The notes beneath the pieces were generated by a model. The model was not told the DNA's origin. It searched no databases and saw nothing but the letters and a program-made list of their open reading frames with translations. Made by a program: the position numbers and the translations under genes. This document shows, one piece after another, positions 54,302 to 62,838 of a DNA stretch of 64,000 nt. How positions within the stretch are numbered: the stretch's first letter is position 1; each line of letters starts with the position of its first letter. Source of the DNA: Alphaproteobacteria bacterium (GTDB lineage: Bacteria; Pseudomonadota; Alphaproteobacteria; Micavibrionales; Micavibrionaceae); assembly GCA_023384135.1 (NCBI GenBank), contig JAHDXS010000002.1, positions 620,001 through 684,000 on the forward strand. Reading direction: 5' to 3'.

Positions 54302-55498
54302 ATGAGATTAGTCCTGACCCTGACCGCCCTTCTGACCCTCTGGGCCGCACCCGCCTTGGCTTGCAGCTGCCCGGATTCCGCCTTCACGCCCGAAGCCAGC
54401 CGCGCCAATATCGCCGCCGCGCATTATATCTTCTCGGGCCGCGTTCTGGGGGTTGAAAAGGGCGCTGAGGCAGCCCCGGAAGCCGAGGACGCCTCGCGCC
54501 CGCGTGAAAACCCGGCCTATTCGCGCATGACCGTCTCCATCAAAAAACGCTTCAAGGGGCCCAGCGACGCCCGCAACCTCGTGATCTACGCCGACACGGG
54601 CACGAGCTGCGGCGCTCCGCCCGAGGAACTGGTCAAAACCGAGCTGTTTATGGTGCTGGAGGAGCAGGGCGACTATGTTCTGGCCCCGGCATGCGCATAT
54701 TTCCTGACCCCCGAGGATCAGGCGGCCCTGCGGCGCGGCGATTTTAAGAATATGAAGACCGTAAAGCCGCCCCAAGACGCCGCCCCGCAGACTCCGCCCG
54801 CCGTCCCGGTGGAGGAGGTCAAGGTCGAGCCTATCCCCGCCGCGCCTCAGAAAGAGGAAACCGCGCAGCCCGAACCGGAACCAGCGCCAGCGCCTGAGCA
54901 ATCCGAAACGGCCAGCTACCCCGCGCCGGCGGAGGCCGCCCCGCCGCCGGAACCTGTGGCCGAGGAAACGCCGACAGCCGAGCCGCCCGCAACCCCTGAA
55001 GCGGCTGAAGCCCCGCCCACGGCACAAGCGCCTCCGGCGGGCACCAGCCTGTCCTTATTTAAAAACGGTGCGCCGTTTGAATTGCCCGCGCCGCTGGCCG
55101 CCGAACTCACCGCCGGGTTCAGCAAGACCGCCCGCGCCTGCTGGCTTTATCAGGGCGAACGCACGGAAGACGACTGGGCCGCCGCCATCGCCGAGGGATC
55201 GTACATTTCGCTGCGCTACGAGAACGCCGCCGGAACGGTTGAACTGGCCGGGATGCCCGGCAAGGCCTTCGGCGCGCATATCTGGATCGAGGAGGCCATC
55301 TTCCCCGCGCCCAAGGGCGGAAAGGCGATCGACTCCCCGCTGGTGCGCTCAAGCGGCGTCGTCCATATGTTGGGTAAATGCGACACGCTCTACCTCGCCT
55401 CCATCCAGTGCCGCCCCGAACTCGCCGATTTCTTCGGCGAGACCTATCGGCGAAGCTGCGATATCGTCGAAAAATGGAACGCGAAAAAGGGCGAATAA
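54302..55498 (+). CDS. Secreted NTR/TIMP-like protein with long Pro/Ala/Glu linker
   Basis: A 398-residue protein. Signal peptide MRLVLTLTALLTLWAAPALA, then CSCPDSAFTPEASRANIAAAHYIFSGRVLGVE, the CxC start and barrel typical of TIMP-like NTR domains, with further cysteines in TGTSCGAPPEE and LAPACAYFL. Residues about 150-245 are a Pro/Ala/Glu linker. The C-terminal domain has four cysteines (RACWLY, GKCDTL, IQCRPE, RRSCDI). Paralogue of the preceding gene at its N-terminus. Function unknown, probably periplasmic or surface. Confidence 0.7.
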   Translation: MRLVLTLTALLTLWAAPALACSCPDSAFTPEASRANIAAAHYIFSGRVLGVEKGAEAAPEAEDASRPRENPAYSRMTVSIKKRFKGPSDARNLVIYADTGTSCGAPPEELVKTELFMVLEEQGDYVLAPACAYFLTPEDQAALRRGDFKNMKTVKPPQDAAPQTPPAVPVEEVKVEPIPAAPQKEETAQPEPEPAPAPEQSETASYPAPAEAAPPPEPVAEETPTAEPPATPEAAEAPPTAQAPPAGTSLSLFKNGAPFELPAPLAAELTAGFSKTARACWLYQGERTEDDWAAAIAEGSYISLRYENAAGTVELAGMPGKAFGAHIWIEEAIFPAPKGGKAIDSPLVRSSGVVHMLGKCDTLYLASIQCRPELADFFGETYRRSCDIVEKWNAKKGE

Positions 55499-55499
55499 G

Positions 55500-55961
55500 A
55501 TGCGCCTCGCGCTACTCCTCCTCGCCGCCTTGACCCTCGCCGCGCCGGAGGCGTGGGCGGGCTGCGCATTAAAGTCGGATTTAGCGGACGAAAGTAAAAT
55601 TCAAAACCTGATCGACACGGCCTATTTTGTCGGCTTTGTGAGAGGCATCTATTCACAGGAGTATCCGAGCGGGCGCTTCAAAGAAGCCGGGCTTAAGCCC
55701 TTCATGGTTTACCGCGCCGATCCTGAACTTGATTTAAGCAAAACCATCGTGATTAAAAGCGACGATGGGCATGCCCCCGGCGACGATCCGTCGAGGCTAT
55801 GCGAATATTTGATACCGAAAAAAGGCAACTTCGCTGAAATCGTCCTCGTCAAGGATCAGGGCGAGATAAAAATTCTGCAGGTGGATTTTGGATTGGGTGA
55901 GTATTTAAAGAAGCATCGCGAAAATATTCGGTACGTGCAACCAGAGGATAGAAAATTATGA
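55500..55961 (+). CDS. Small secreted protein, tandem paralogue A
   Basis: A 153-residue protein from ATG 55500, one base after the preceding stop. Signal peptide MRLALLLLAALTLAAPEAWA. The mature part TAYFVGFVRGIYSQEYPSGRFKEAGLKPFMVYRADPE is shared with the next protein. Two cysteines (GCALK, RLCEYL). It overlaps the next gene by 4 bp (ATGA). No family recognised; the AYFVGFVRG strand resembles the first NTR strand of the upstream proteins. Confidence 0.72.
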   Translation: MRLALLLLAALTLAAPEAWAGCALKSDLADESKIQNLIDTAYFVGFVRGIYSQEYPSGRFKEAGLKPFMVYRADPELDLSKTIVIKSDDGHAPGDDPSRLCEYLIPKKGNFAEIVLVKDQGEIKILQVDFGLGEYLKKHRENIRYVQPEDRKL

Positions 55962-56434
55962 AAGCATCCCTGATTTTTGCGGCCGTTTTATACCTATCGT
56001 TCTCGCCCGTTTCTGCTTGGGCTTCATGCGTGATGGTGGACGATGAAAACGCAAGAAAGACCGCCGAAGAAGCCTATTTTATCGGCTTGGTGAAAACCGG
56101 ATATATCCATCAATGGCCTATGGGTTATTTAAAGGAAGCCGGCCTCATTCCCGTTCTCGCCTATAAGGCGGATCCCGCCGTAAAATTCGACGAGCTGATC
56201 GTGGTTCACAATAAACAGCCGGGTCCATGTGATGCACCCATGCCAATGCCCTATGAATTTTTGGAGGTTCTGGTTGTAAAAACGGACGGCGAATTGCAAA
56301 TGCGCAGGCTCGGACATCTTCAAACCAAAAAGACCGACCAGTTGATGGATGAACTCCGCAGCAGGGCGCGGCATGTCGGGCCGGATCACAACATCGGGTG
56401 GCCGAAACGCAAAAAACAGGCGGAAAACCCATAA
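55958..56434 (+). CDS. Small secreted protein, tandem paralogue B
   Basis: A 158-residue protein with signal peptide MKASLIFAAVLYLSFSPVSAWA. EAYFIGLVKTGYIHQWPMGYLKEAGLIPVLAYKADPA aligns residue by residue with the preceding protein, so the two arose by tandem duplication. Two cysteines (ASCVMV, GPCDAP). Basic tail. Translationally coupled to the gene before it. Function unknown. Confidence 0.7.
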   Translation: MKASLIFAAVLYLSFSPVSAWASCVMVDDENARKTAEEAYFIGLVKTGYIHQWPMGYLKEAGLIPVLAYKADPAVKFDELIVVHNKQPGPCDAPMPMPYEFLEVLVVKTDGELQMRRLGHLQTKKTDQLMDELRSRARHVGPDHNIGWPKRKKQAENP

Positions 56435-56522
56435 CCCCCCTGCAACAATCCGCAAAACTTCGTGATTTGCCCTCCGACCCCCGCCCGCTATAGTGAAAAC
56501 GAGAGAATCTTAAGGAGTCCCC

Positions 56523-58352
56523 ATGTGCGGTATCGTCGGCATTATCGGTGAGCAAAAAGTCGTCCCCCTTCTGGTGGAGGGCCTCAAACGCCTTGAATAT
56601 CGCGGCTATGATTCCGCCGGGATCGCCACGCTCGCCAACGGCCATATCCAGCGCTGCCGCGCGGAGGGCAAGCTCGAACGCCTGGAGACGAAACTGACCG
56701 CGCAGCCCCTGCAGGGCACGGTGGGCATCGGCCACACGCGCTGGGCCACCCACGGCGCGGCGAACGAGAACAACGCCCACCCCCACGCCACCGACCGCGT
56801 GGCCGTGGTCCATAACGGCATCATCGAGAATTACGCGGAGCTGAAACGCGAGTTGCAGGAAATGCAGGCCCGCTTCACCTCGGAGACGGATACGGAGGTC
56901 ATCGTCCACCTCGTCACCCGTTACCTGACCGAAGGCATGACCCCCGAACAGGCCGCCAACGCCGCCTTCGATCGGTTGCAGGGCGCCTACGCCATCGTGA
57001 TGATCTTCGCGGGCGAACATGATTTGATGATCGGTGTCCGGCAGGGCACCCCGCTGGCCGTGGGCTACGGGGAGGGGGAGATGTATCTGGCCTCCGATTC
57101 CTACGCGCTGGCCCCGCTCACCAAGAAAATCTGTTTTCTGGAAGATGGCGACCGCGTGACTGTTTCGCGCGCGGGCGCGAAAATCTACACGAAGGGCGGC
57201 GGCGCGGTCGAGCGCCCCATCCGCATCACCGCGCAATCCGGCGCGACGGCGGGCAAAGGCGAATACAAGCATTTCATGCTTAAGGAAATCTATGAGCAGC
57301 CCGCCGTGATCGCCGACACGCTGAACTCCTACGTCAACCCCGCCACGGGCCACATCGCGATCCCGCCGGAGGTTTTGAATATTCTCGCAACCGCCCCGCG
57401 CCTGACCCTAATCGCCTGCGGCACCGCCTATTATGCCTGCGCCGTGGCGAAATACTGGTTCGAGCAGGTCGCGCGTATCCCTTGCGAGATCGACGTGGCC
57501 AGCGAATTCCGCTACCGCGAGGCGCCCATGCCCGGCGGCGGCGCGGCCATTTTCGTCTCCCAGTCCGGCGAGACGCTCGATACGCTCGAAGCCCTGCGCT
57601 ACTGCAAGCGCCAGAACCAAAAAATTATCTCCATCGTGAACACCATCGAAAGCACGATCGAGCGCGAATCTCACCATGTGCTGCACACCCTCGCGGGGCC
57701 GGAGATCGGCGTCGCCTCGACCAAGGCCTTCACGACCCAGCTTTCGACTCTGGCCTGCATGGCGCTCGCCGCCGCATTGAAAACGGGCGCGATCAGCGAG
57801 GCCCAAGGCGCGGAATTTGCAACCGCGCTGCGCCACGTCCCCACGCTGGCCGCGCAGATCTTAACGCACGACGCGCAGATCAAGAATATCGCAAAAGACG
57901 TGGCGGAGGCTCGCGACGTGCTCTATCTCGGGCGCGGCAGCCTCTACCCCATCGCGCTGGAGGGGGCGCTCAAACTCAAGGAAATTTCGTATATTCATGC
58001 GGAGGGCTACGCCGCCGGGGAAATGAAACACGGCCCCATCGCCCTGATCGACGACACGGTGCCCGTCGTCGTCGTCGCGCCGGGCAACGATCCCCTGTTT
58101 GAGAAAAACGCCAGCAACATTCAGGAAACCGTGGCGCGCGGCGGAAAAGTCTTTTTGATCTCCGACGAAAAGGGCGCGCAGGAGCTGGAGGCGCTGGCCA
58201 CGTGGAGCGTCGCGATGGGCGCGGTGCACCCGTTTGTGGCGCCGATTTTGTATGCGATCCCGGTCCAGCTTCTGGCCTACCACGTCGCGGTCATGAAAGG
58301 CACGGACGTAGACCAGCCGCGCAACCTCGCCAAATCGGTGACGGTGGAGTAG
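56523..58352 (+). CDS. glmS: Glutamine-fructose-6-phosphate aminotransferase (isomerizing)
   Basis: A 609-residue enzyme, first step of the UDP-GlcNAc pathway. Glutaminase domain starts MCGIVGIIGEQK with catalytic Cys2; RLEYRGYDSAG and GHTRWATHG follow. Two SIS isomerase domains include VASEFRYREAP, SQSGETLDTLEALRYCK, STKAFTTQ and the C-terminal QPRNLAKSVTVE. AAGGAG precedes the ATG. No glmS ribozyme is seen in the 88 bp upstream gap. Confidence 0.98.
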   Translation: MCGIVGIIGEQKVVPLLVEGLKRLEYRGYDSAGIATLANGHIQRCRAEGKLERLETKLTAQPLQGTVGIGHTRWATHGAANENNAHPHATDRVAVVHNGIIENYAELKRELQEMQARFTSETDTEVIVHLVTRYLTEGMTPEQAANAAFDRLQGAYAIVMIFAGEHDLMIGVRQGTPLAVGYGEGEMYLASDSYALAPLTKKICFLEDGDRVTVSRAGAKIYTKGGGAVERPIRITAQSGATAGKGEYKHFMLKEIYEQPAVIADTLNSYVNPATGHIAIPPEVLNILATAPRLTLIACGTAYYACAVAKYWFEQVARIPCEIDVASEFRYREAPMPGGGAAIFVSQSGETLDTLEALRYCKRQNQKIISIVNTIESTIERESHHVLHTLAGPEIGVASTKAFTTQLSTLACMALAAALKTGAISEAQGAEFATALRHVPTLAAQILTHDAQIKNIAKDVAEARDVLYLGRGSLYPIALEGALKLKEISYIHAEGYAAGEMKHGPIALIDDTVPVVVVAPGNDPLFEKNASNIQETVARGGKVFLISDEKGAQELEALATWSVAMGAVHPFVAPILYAIPVQLLAYHVAVMKGTDVDQPRNLAKSVTVE

Positions 58353-58360
58353 GGCGCTTT

Positions 58361-59158
58361 ATGAGATTATTGTTTTTAACAGCCGCTTTTCTACTTATTT
58401 CACAACAAGCCTTCGCCTTGATGTGCGAAACGATGGATCCAATAAAAAACTATGAAATTGTTTTTAAAGGAAAAGCAGTTTCATCACGAGAAAACCCTAG
58501 CATAAAATCTTGGGGCGGAGAGGAAATGATAACTACCTTCGAGGTCATAGAAAAATATAAGGGAGATATAAAAGAAACCATAGAGATACACCACATTCCA
58601 AGTCACATGGGTGCAGGTTGGAGCGTGATATATGATTTGAATAGGACTTACGTTATTGCAGTCAGTAAATATAAAAATGAATCTCAAGAAAGCGAAGGTT
58701 ATTTATTGGCCCAACCGTGCGCTTCCTATCACGCCAAGGACATACTTTCAGCCGAAAAATATAAAGCCCTTACAGAAGCCTTTATCAAAGCGATTGACTA
58801 CCAGCCTGACAACCCGGAGTTATACTATCTGCAAGGAGAGTTCCATCTGGAACACAACGATTTTCCTAAAGCCGAAAAGGCATTTAAAGCAGGAGGAATG
58901 AAGAATTTTGAAAAATCAATAAGCCAAGATTACAATGGGAAAATGCCGGGAGGGGCGATAGGAAAAGGCATAAAGACACGCTTAGATCGGGGGGAAATAC
59001 CCATAGTGCATAATTCCTGGAAATTTATTTCCGGCTATATTCGTGCTTTAGACAAGCAGGGTAAGCAAACGGAAGCAAAAAATATAATAAACAATCTGCC
59101 AGTTGAATTGCAGAATCGAATTAATTCAGAATTAAACGAAGAAGAGGCAAGCAAATAA
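58361..59158 (+). CDS. Secreted NTR-like protein with C-terminal helical repeat
   Basis: A 265-residue protein from ATG 58361, 8 bp after glmS. Signal peptide MRLLFLTAAFLLISQQAFA. The mature N-terminus (LMCETMDP, NYEIVFKGKAVSS, TTFEVIEKYKGDIKETIEIHHI, AQPCASY) fits the same NTR/TIMP-like layout as the proteins encoded at 53201 and 54302. The C-terminal half looks TPR-like (ELYYLQGEFHLEHNDFPKAEKAFKAGG). Markedly AT-rich against glmS, suggesting recent acquisition. Function unknown. Confidence 0.7.
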   Translation: MRLLFLTAAFLLISQQAFALMCETMDPIKNYEIVFKGKAVSSRENPSIKSWGGEEMITTFEVIEKYKGDIKETIEIHHIPSHMGAGWSVIYDLNRTYVIAVSKYKNESQESEGYLLAQPCASYHAKDILSAEKYKALTEAFIKAIDYQPDNPELYYLQGEFHLEHNDFPKAEKAFKAGGMKNFEKSISQDYNGKMPGGAIGKGIKTRLDRGEIPIVHNSWKFISGYIRALDKQGKQTEAKNIINNLPVELQNRINSELNEEEASK

Positions 59159-59166
59159 ATAACTGG

Positions 59167-60027
59167 TTGACCCCCGCACCCAACAAACCCGCGATCTTAG
59201 CCATCCTCGCCCTCGCCGCGCTCGGCTTCGGCTGGGCGGCCTATATCAAATATGGCAAGGCGCAACAGCCCCCGCCCGGCATCGACCACTTCTTCATGAC
59301 CGACAGGTCCGGCAAGGTCGAAAAACCCTGCCCCTCTGACGCGCTGACCGTCTTCGTGATCGGCCAGAGCCACGGCGCCAACAGCATGAAGCCGCCAACG
59401 CCCTCTGACGGCAACGAAGCCCTGCTGAATTATTTCAACGGCAAATGCTACCTGCTGGCCGACCCGATCCTCGGCCCCACGGATTTTGGCGGCTCCCTCT
59501 GGCCCGTCTTCGCGCAGAAGCTCCATCCGCATGTGAACAAACCGATCGTGATCATGAGCTACGCCTTCAACGGCACCTCAGCCGCGCAATGGCTGCCCGG
59601 CGAGACAGAGTACGGCCTGCTGGCCCGCGCCATGACGGAAGCAAAGAATTACACGGAGCAGGGCGGCACGATCGAATACGTGATCTACGATCAGGGCCAG
59701 CGCGACGCGATGGATAAAACGCCCAAGGATACGTACATCGAACGCCTGAAGACCATCTTCGACTATGTGCAGGCTGGAATCCCCGGCAATCAGATTTTCC
59801 TGATCCACAGCCAGTCAGGGTGCACGGTCTATAACCCGCCGCAGCCCTATATCATCGCGGCGCAGGCCGAATTCGCCGCCGCCCGCCCCGATACGCTTGT
59901 CTATTTCAATTCAGACACTCTGGATGATACCTACCGCCACGACCTCTGCCATTTCAACGGCAAGGGCCGCGAAGTGATCGCGGACAAGCTGGTCGAGGCG
60001 GTTTTGAAAGAAGAACAAAAAAATTAA
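59167..60027 (+). CDS. Membrane-anchored SGNH/sialate-O-acetylesterase-like protein
   Basis: A 286-residue protein with an N-terminal membrane anchor (AILAILALAALGFGWAAYI). Esterase-like blocks: VFVIGQSHGANSM (Ser block of the GQSN type), YAFNGTSAAQW, VIYDQGQRDAMD and RHDLCHFNGKGREV (Asp/His block). It may deacetylate a surface sugar. The start is uncertain: TTG 59167 is the first in-frame candidate and no ribosome-binding site is clear. Overlaps the end of prmA by 4 bp. Confidence 0.65.
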   Translation: MTPAPNKPAILAILALAALGFGWAAYIKYGKAQQPPPGIDHFFMTDRSGKVEKPCPSDALTVFVIGQSHGANSMKPPTPSDGNEALLNYFNGKCYLLADPILGPTDFGGSLWPVFAQKLHPHVNKPIVIMSYAFNGTSAAQWLPGETEYGLLARAMTEAKNYTEQGGTIEYVIYDQGQRDAMDKTPKDTYIERLKTIFDYVQAGIPGNQIFLIHSQSGCTVYNPPQPYIIAAQAEFAAARPDTLVYFNSDTLDDTYRHDLCHFNGKGREVIADKLVEAVLKEEQKN

Positions 60028-60935
60028 CGGCGTTTTTGCAGCGCCAGCGCGGTCCACTCGCCCAGATCGTACCGCCCGGTCAGCGTCAGCCCCAGCCCCT
60101 CATAGGCCGCCGTCACAAGGTCCGCCTGCTCGCGCAGCATCCCCGACAGAATGACATACCCGTTCTCGTCCAGAACCGCCACCGTCTCCGGCGCCATCTC
60201 GATGACCGGCCCGGCGAGGATATTCATGATAATCAGCTCATAAGGCTTGTGGACATTGACCTCGGGAGTCTTGAACCCGTCCCCGCACGCCGCCAGCAGG
60301 CACCCCTTGCCGACCGTAACGCCGTTCATCTCCGCATGGCGCTCCGTGACGCGCACGGCCTCATCGTCATTATCGACCGCCAGAACGGGGGCCTTCCAGA
60401 GCTTCCACGCCGCGAGCGCCAGAATCCCCGACCCTGTGCCCATATCAAGGATATTCCACGGACACACGCCCTTGCCCTTGAGATCGAGCAACGCCTGCAT
60501 GCAGCCCTTCGTGGTTTCATGCTCGCCCGAGCCGAACGCCGTGGTCGCGTCGATCAGAAGCCCGATCTGCCCGTCGGGCACCTCGGCCTCCGTCTTGCCC
60601 TCGTGATGGCTGCCGTAGATATAGAACGGCCCGATGGAGAAGGGGGGAAACTCGCGGTAGCATTTCTGGAGCCAGTTTTCATCCGGCGTTTTCTCGATCG
60701 CGGGCGCGGCAGCGATGGAGGCATCGGGGATGCCGTACGCAGCGGCCTGAAGCGAAAGACGCGCCGTGATCAGATCGCCGCCCGGCTCATCTTCAAAAAT
60801 CCATTGCAGGATCAGACTTCTGTCCTTTTGCCGAAAAACCGTGGAGGCAAGGCACAGATCGGCCATGCTCTCACCAAGGCATTGCGCCTGATCGTCGGTC
60901 AGTTCGGCAGGAAGATGAACGCGGGCCGTATACAC
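60024..60935 (-). CDS. prmA: Ribosomal protein L11 methyltransferase
   Basis: A 303-residue SAM-dependent methyltransferase. GQIGLLIDATTAFGSGEHETTKGCMQAL and ILDMGTGSGILALAAWKLW are the PrmA signatures, followed by DNDDEAVRVT and IIMNILAGPVIEMAP (catalytic region). It trimethylates L11 of the 50S subunit. It converges on and overlaps the esterase-like gene by 4 bp; the TIGR02300 gene lies 15 bp upstream. Confidence 0.93.
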   Translation of the reverse strand: MYTARVHLPAELTDDQAQCLGESMADLCLASTVFRQKDRSLILQWIFEDEPGGDLITARLSLQAAAYGIPDASIAAAPAIEKTPDENWLQKCYREFPPFSIGPFYIYGSHHEGKTEAEVPDGQIGLLIDATTAFGSGEHETTKGCMQALLDLKGKGVCPWNILDMGTGSGILALAAWKLWKAPVLAVDNDDEAVRVTERHAEMNGVTVGKGCLLAACGDGFKTPEVNVHKPYELIIMNILAGPVIEMAPETVAVLDENGYVILSGMLREQADLVTAAYEGLGLTLTGRYDLGEWTALALQKRR

Positions 60936-60950
60936 GATCCTGACCCCGGC

Positions 60951-61367
60951 TCAGGTATCGTCCTCTTCAAGGACGTCTTCCTCGTCCTCTTCAAGTTCTT
61001 CGTCGAGGTCCTCGTCAAACTCGGGCAGACCTTCGAGCGCTTCTTCTTCAACGATTTCCGCAGCCTCTTCCTCGGTATCGTCGGCATCGTCTTCCTCGAC
61101 ATCCTCAAGGCTCACGACCTCCAGCTCTTCCTCTTCTTCCAGCCCGTCATCCTCAGTGGCCTCGACCTGCGCGACTTTAACCTCTTCTTCCTCGCGCTTG
61201 GGATCAACCGCTACGCGGCCCTTGCGGCCCCCGCGCACCTTGTACTCTCCGCTGTACTCGGTCGAGCAGGTCGGGCAGACGATCGGACGCTTGCCAAAAT
61301 CGTAAAAGCGCGTCCCGCAACTCATGCAAATTCTCTTGAACCCAACTGTTTTTTTAGCCGCAGCCAC
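60951..61367 (-). CDS. TIGR02300-family zinc-ribbon protein
   Basis: A 138-residue protein. The N-terminal zinc ribbon ICMSCGTRFYDFGKRPIVCPTC has two CxxC pairs and the FYDL-like motif of this alphaproteobacterial family. The C-terminal 70 residues are almost entirely Glu/Asp. The start is GTG 61367 with AAGGAG 8 nt upstream. Function unknown; elsewhere the family is often near aroA, which is not here. Confidence 0.9.
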   Translation of the reverse strand: MAAAKKTVGFKRICMSCGTRFYDFGKRPIVCPTCSTEYSGEYKVRGGRKGRVAVDPKREEEEVKVAQVEATEDDGLEEEEELEVVSLEDVEEDDADDTEEEAAEIVEEEALEGLPEFDEDLDEELEEDEEDVLEEDDT

Positions 61368-61619
61368 CGGAATACTCCTTGTCCCTTGATACGCTTATAT
61401 TTTCTCCTGTGTCTGACTGCCTCATTTTTCCCGGACTGTCAATTTCAAAATCAAACCACAGACGTTCGCCGTCTCCGGGATAGAAAAGGATTACGCATGG
61501 ACCGGGGGCAATCTTCATTGTAAACTGAACAACGGAGCGTTGGCTGAGGCCGTTTTGAGCGCTCCGCCCGCCGCCACGGAAAACCGCATGAGTAATAAAT
61601 TCAATTAAGGACTAACCTG

Positions 61620-62762
61620 ATGTCAGCTGCCAAATCCGATCCGTCCGCCGTCATATGCGCCTTCAAGCGCTCGCCGATGCATTTCGCCAATAAAGGCGCT
61701 CTGGCCAAGGTCCGTCCCGACGACATGGCCGCCGAGGTGGTCAAGGCCCTGGTCGCAGCCTCTGGCGTCAAGCCGGACGATATCGAGGACCTCATTATGG
61801 GCTGCGCTTTCCCCGAGGCCGAGCAGGGCTTCAACATCGCCCGCCTCGTGGTCAACCATTCGGGCCTGCCGATTACCGCCGGGGGCGCGACGGTGAACCG
61901 TTTCTGCGGTTCCTCCATGACCTCTATCCATATCGCCGCCGGGATGATCGCCATGGGCGCGGGCGAAGCCTTTGTCTGCGCGGGTGTCGAGAGCATGAGC
62001 CGCATCCCGATGGGCGGCTTCAACCCCATGCCCAACCCGGCCCTCTTCGCGAAATACCCGCAGGCCTATATCTCTATGGGCGAGACGGCGGAAAATCTGG
62101 CCAAAAAATACACAATCTCAAGAGCCGAGCAGGACGCCTTTGCCGCCGCTTCACAGCTAAAGGCCGCCAAAGCCGCCGCCGCAGGGAAATTCGACAGCGA
62201 AATCGTGCCGATCGGCGATGTGAAGGTCGATGGCACCATCCGCCCCGACAGCTCGGTCGAGGCGCTGGCGGGCCTAAAACCCGCCTTCCTGAGCGACGGC
62301 ACGGTCACGGCGGGAACTTCTTCCCCGCTCACCGACGGGTGCGCCGCCGTTCTGGTGACCTCTGAAGCCTATGCCGACGCCAACAAGCTCACCAAGCTGG
62401 CGCGTATAAGATCCGTCTCTGTCTCCGGCTGCGCGGCGGAAATCATGGGCATAGGCCCGGTCCCTGCCGTAAAGAAGGCGCTGGCCCGCGCCGACCTGAC
62501 GCTGGCCGATATCGACATTATCGAACTGAACGAGGCCTTCGCCGCACAATCTCTGGCGGTCATAAAGGAGCTAGGCTTGGATCTGGCAAAAATCAACATC
62601 GACGGCGGCGCAATCGCGCTCGGCCACCCGCTCGGCGCGTCCGGCGCGCGGATCACCGGCAAGGCTGCAAGCCTGCTGCACCGGGAAAAGAAGAAATACG
62701 CGCTGGCCACCATGTGCATCGGCGGCGGGCAGGGCGTGGCGACCATTCTCGAAGCCATCTAA
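61620..62762 (+). CDS. Acetyl-CoA acyltransferase (thiolase)
   Basis: A 380-residue thiolase that cleaves 3-ketoacyl-CoA or condenses acetyl-CoA. Active-site Cys in NRFCGSSMTSI, His in GGAIALGHPLGASGARI, and second Cys in MCIGGGQGVA. The FadA-like N-terminus suggests beta-oxidation, but no partner dehydrogenase gene is in the window. AAGG precedes the ATG. The 252 bp upstream gap has only a weak GGAGCG/CGCTCC hairpin (61534-61565) and no gene I can support. Confidence 0.92.
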   Translation: MSAAKSDPSAVICAFKRSPMHFANKGALAKVRPDDMAAEVVKALVAASGVKPDDIEDLIMGCAFPEAEQGFNIARLVVNHSGLPITAGGATVNRFCGSSMTSIHIAAGMIAMGAGEAFVCAGVESMSRIPMGGFNPMPNPALFAKYPQAYISMGETAENLAKKYTISRAEQDAFAAASQLKAAKAAAAGKFDSEIVPIGDVKVDGTIRPDSSVEALAGLKPAFLSDGTVTAGTSSPLTDGCAAVLVTSEAYADANKLTKLARIRSVSVSGCAAEIMGIGPVPAVKKALARADLTLADIDIIELNEAFAAQSLAVIKELGLDLAKINIDGGAIALGHPLGASGARITGKAASLLHREKKKYALATMCIGGGQGVATILEAI

Positions 62763-62838
62763 AAACGATTTATATTTTCGGCATATTTTTTGAATTTTTT
62801 AAAGTTTTAGGGGTCTCCCGCAAGGAGTGCAGGAGCGT

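Noticed and set aside
56435-56522. glmS ribozyme upstream of glmS
   Set aside because: The gap is only 88 bp, lacks the ribozyme core, and the element belongs to Gram-positive bacteria.
60036-61523. Plus-strand open frame of 495 codons across prmA and the TIGR02300 gene
   Set aside because: It crosses two well-recognised genes and an intergenic gap and encodes low-complexity sequence.
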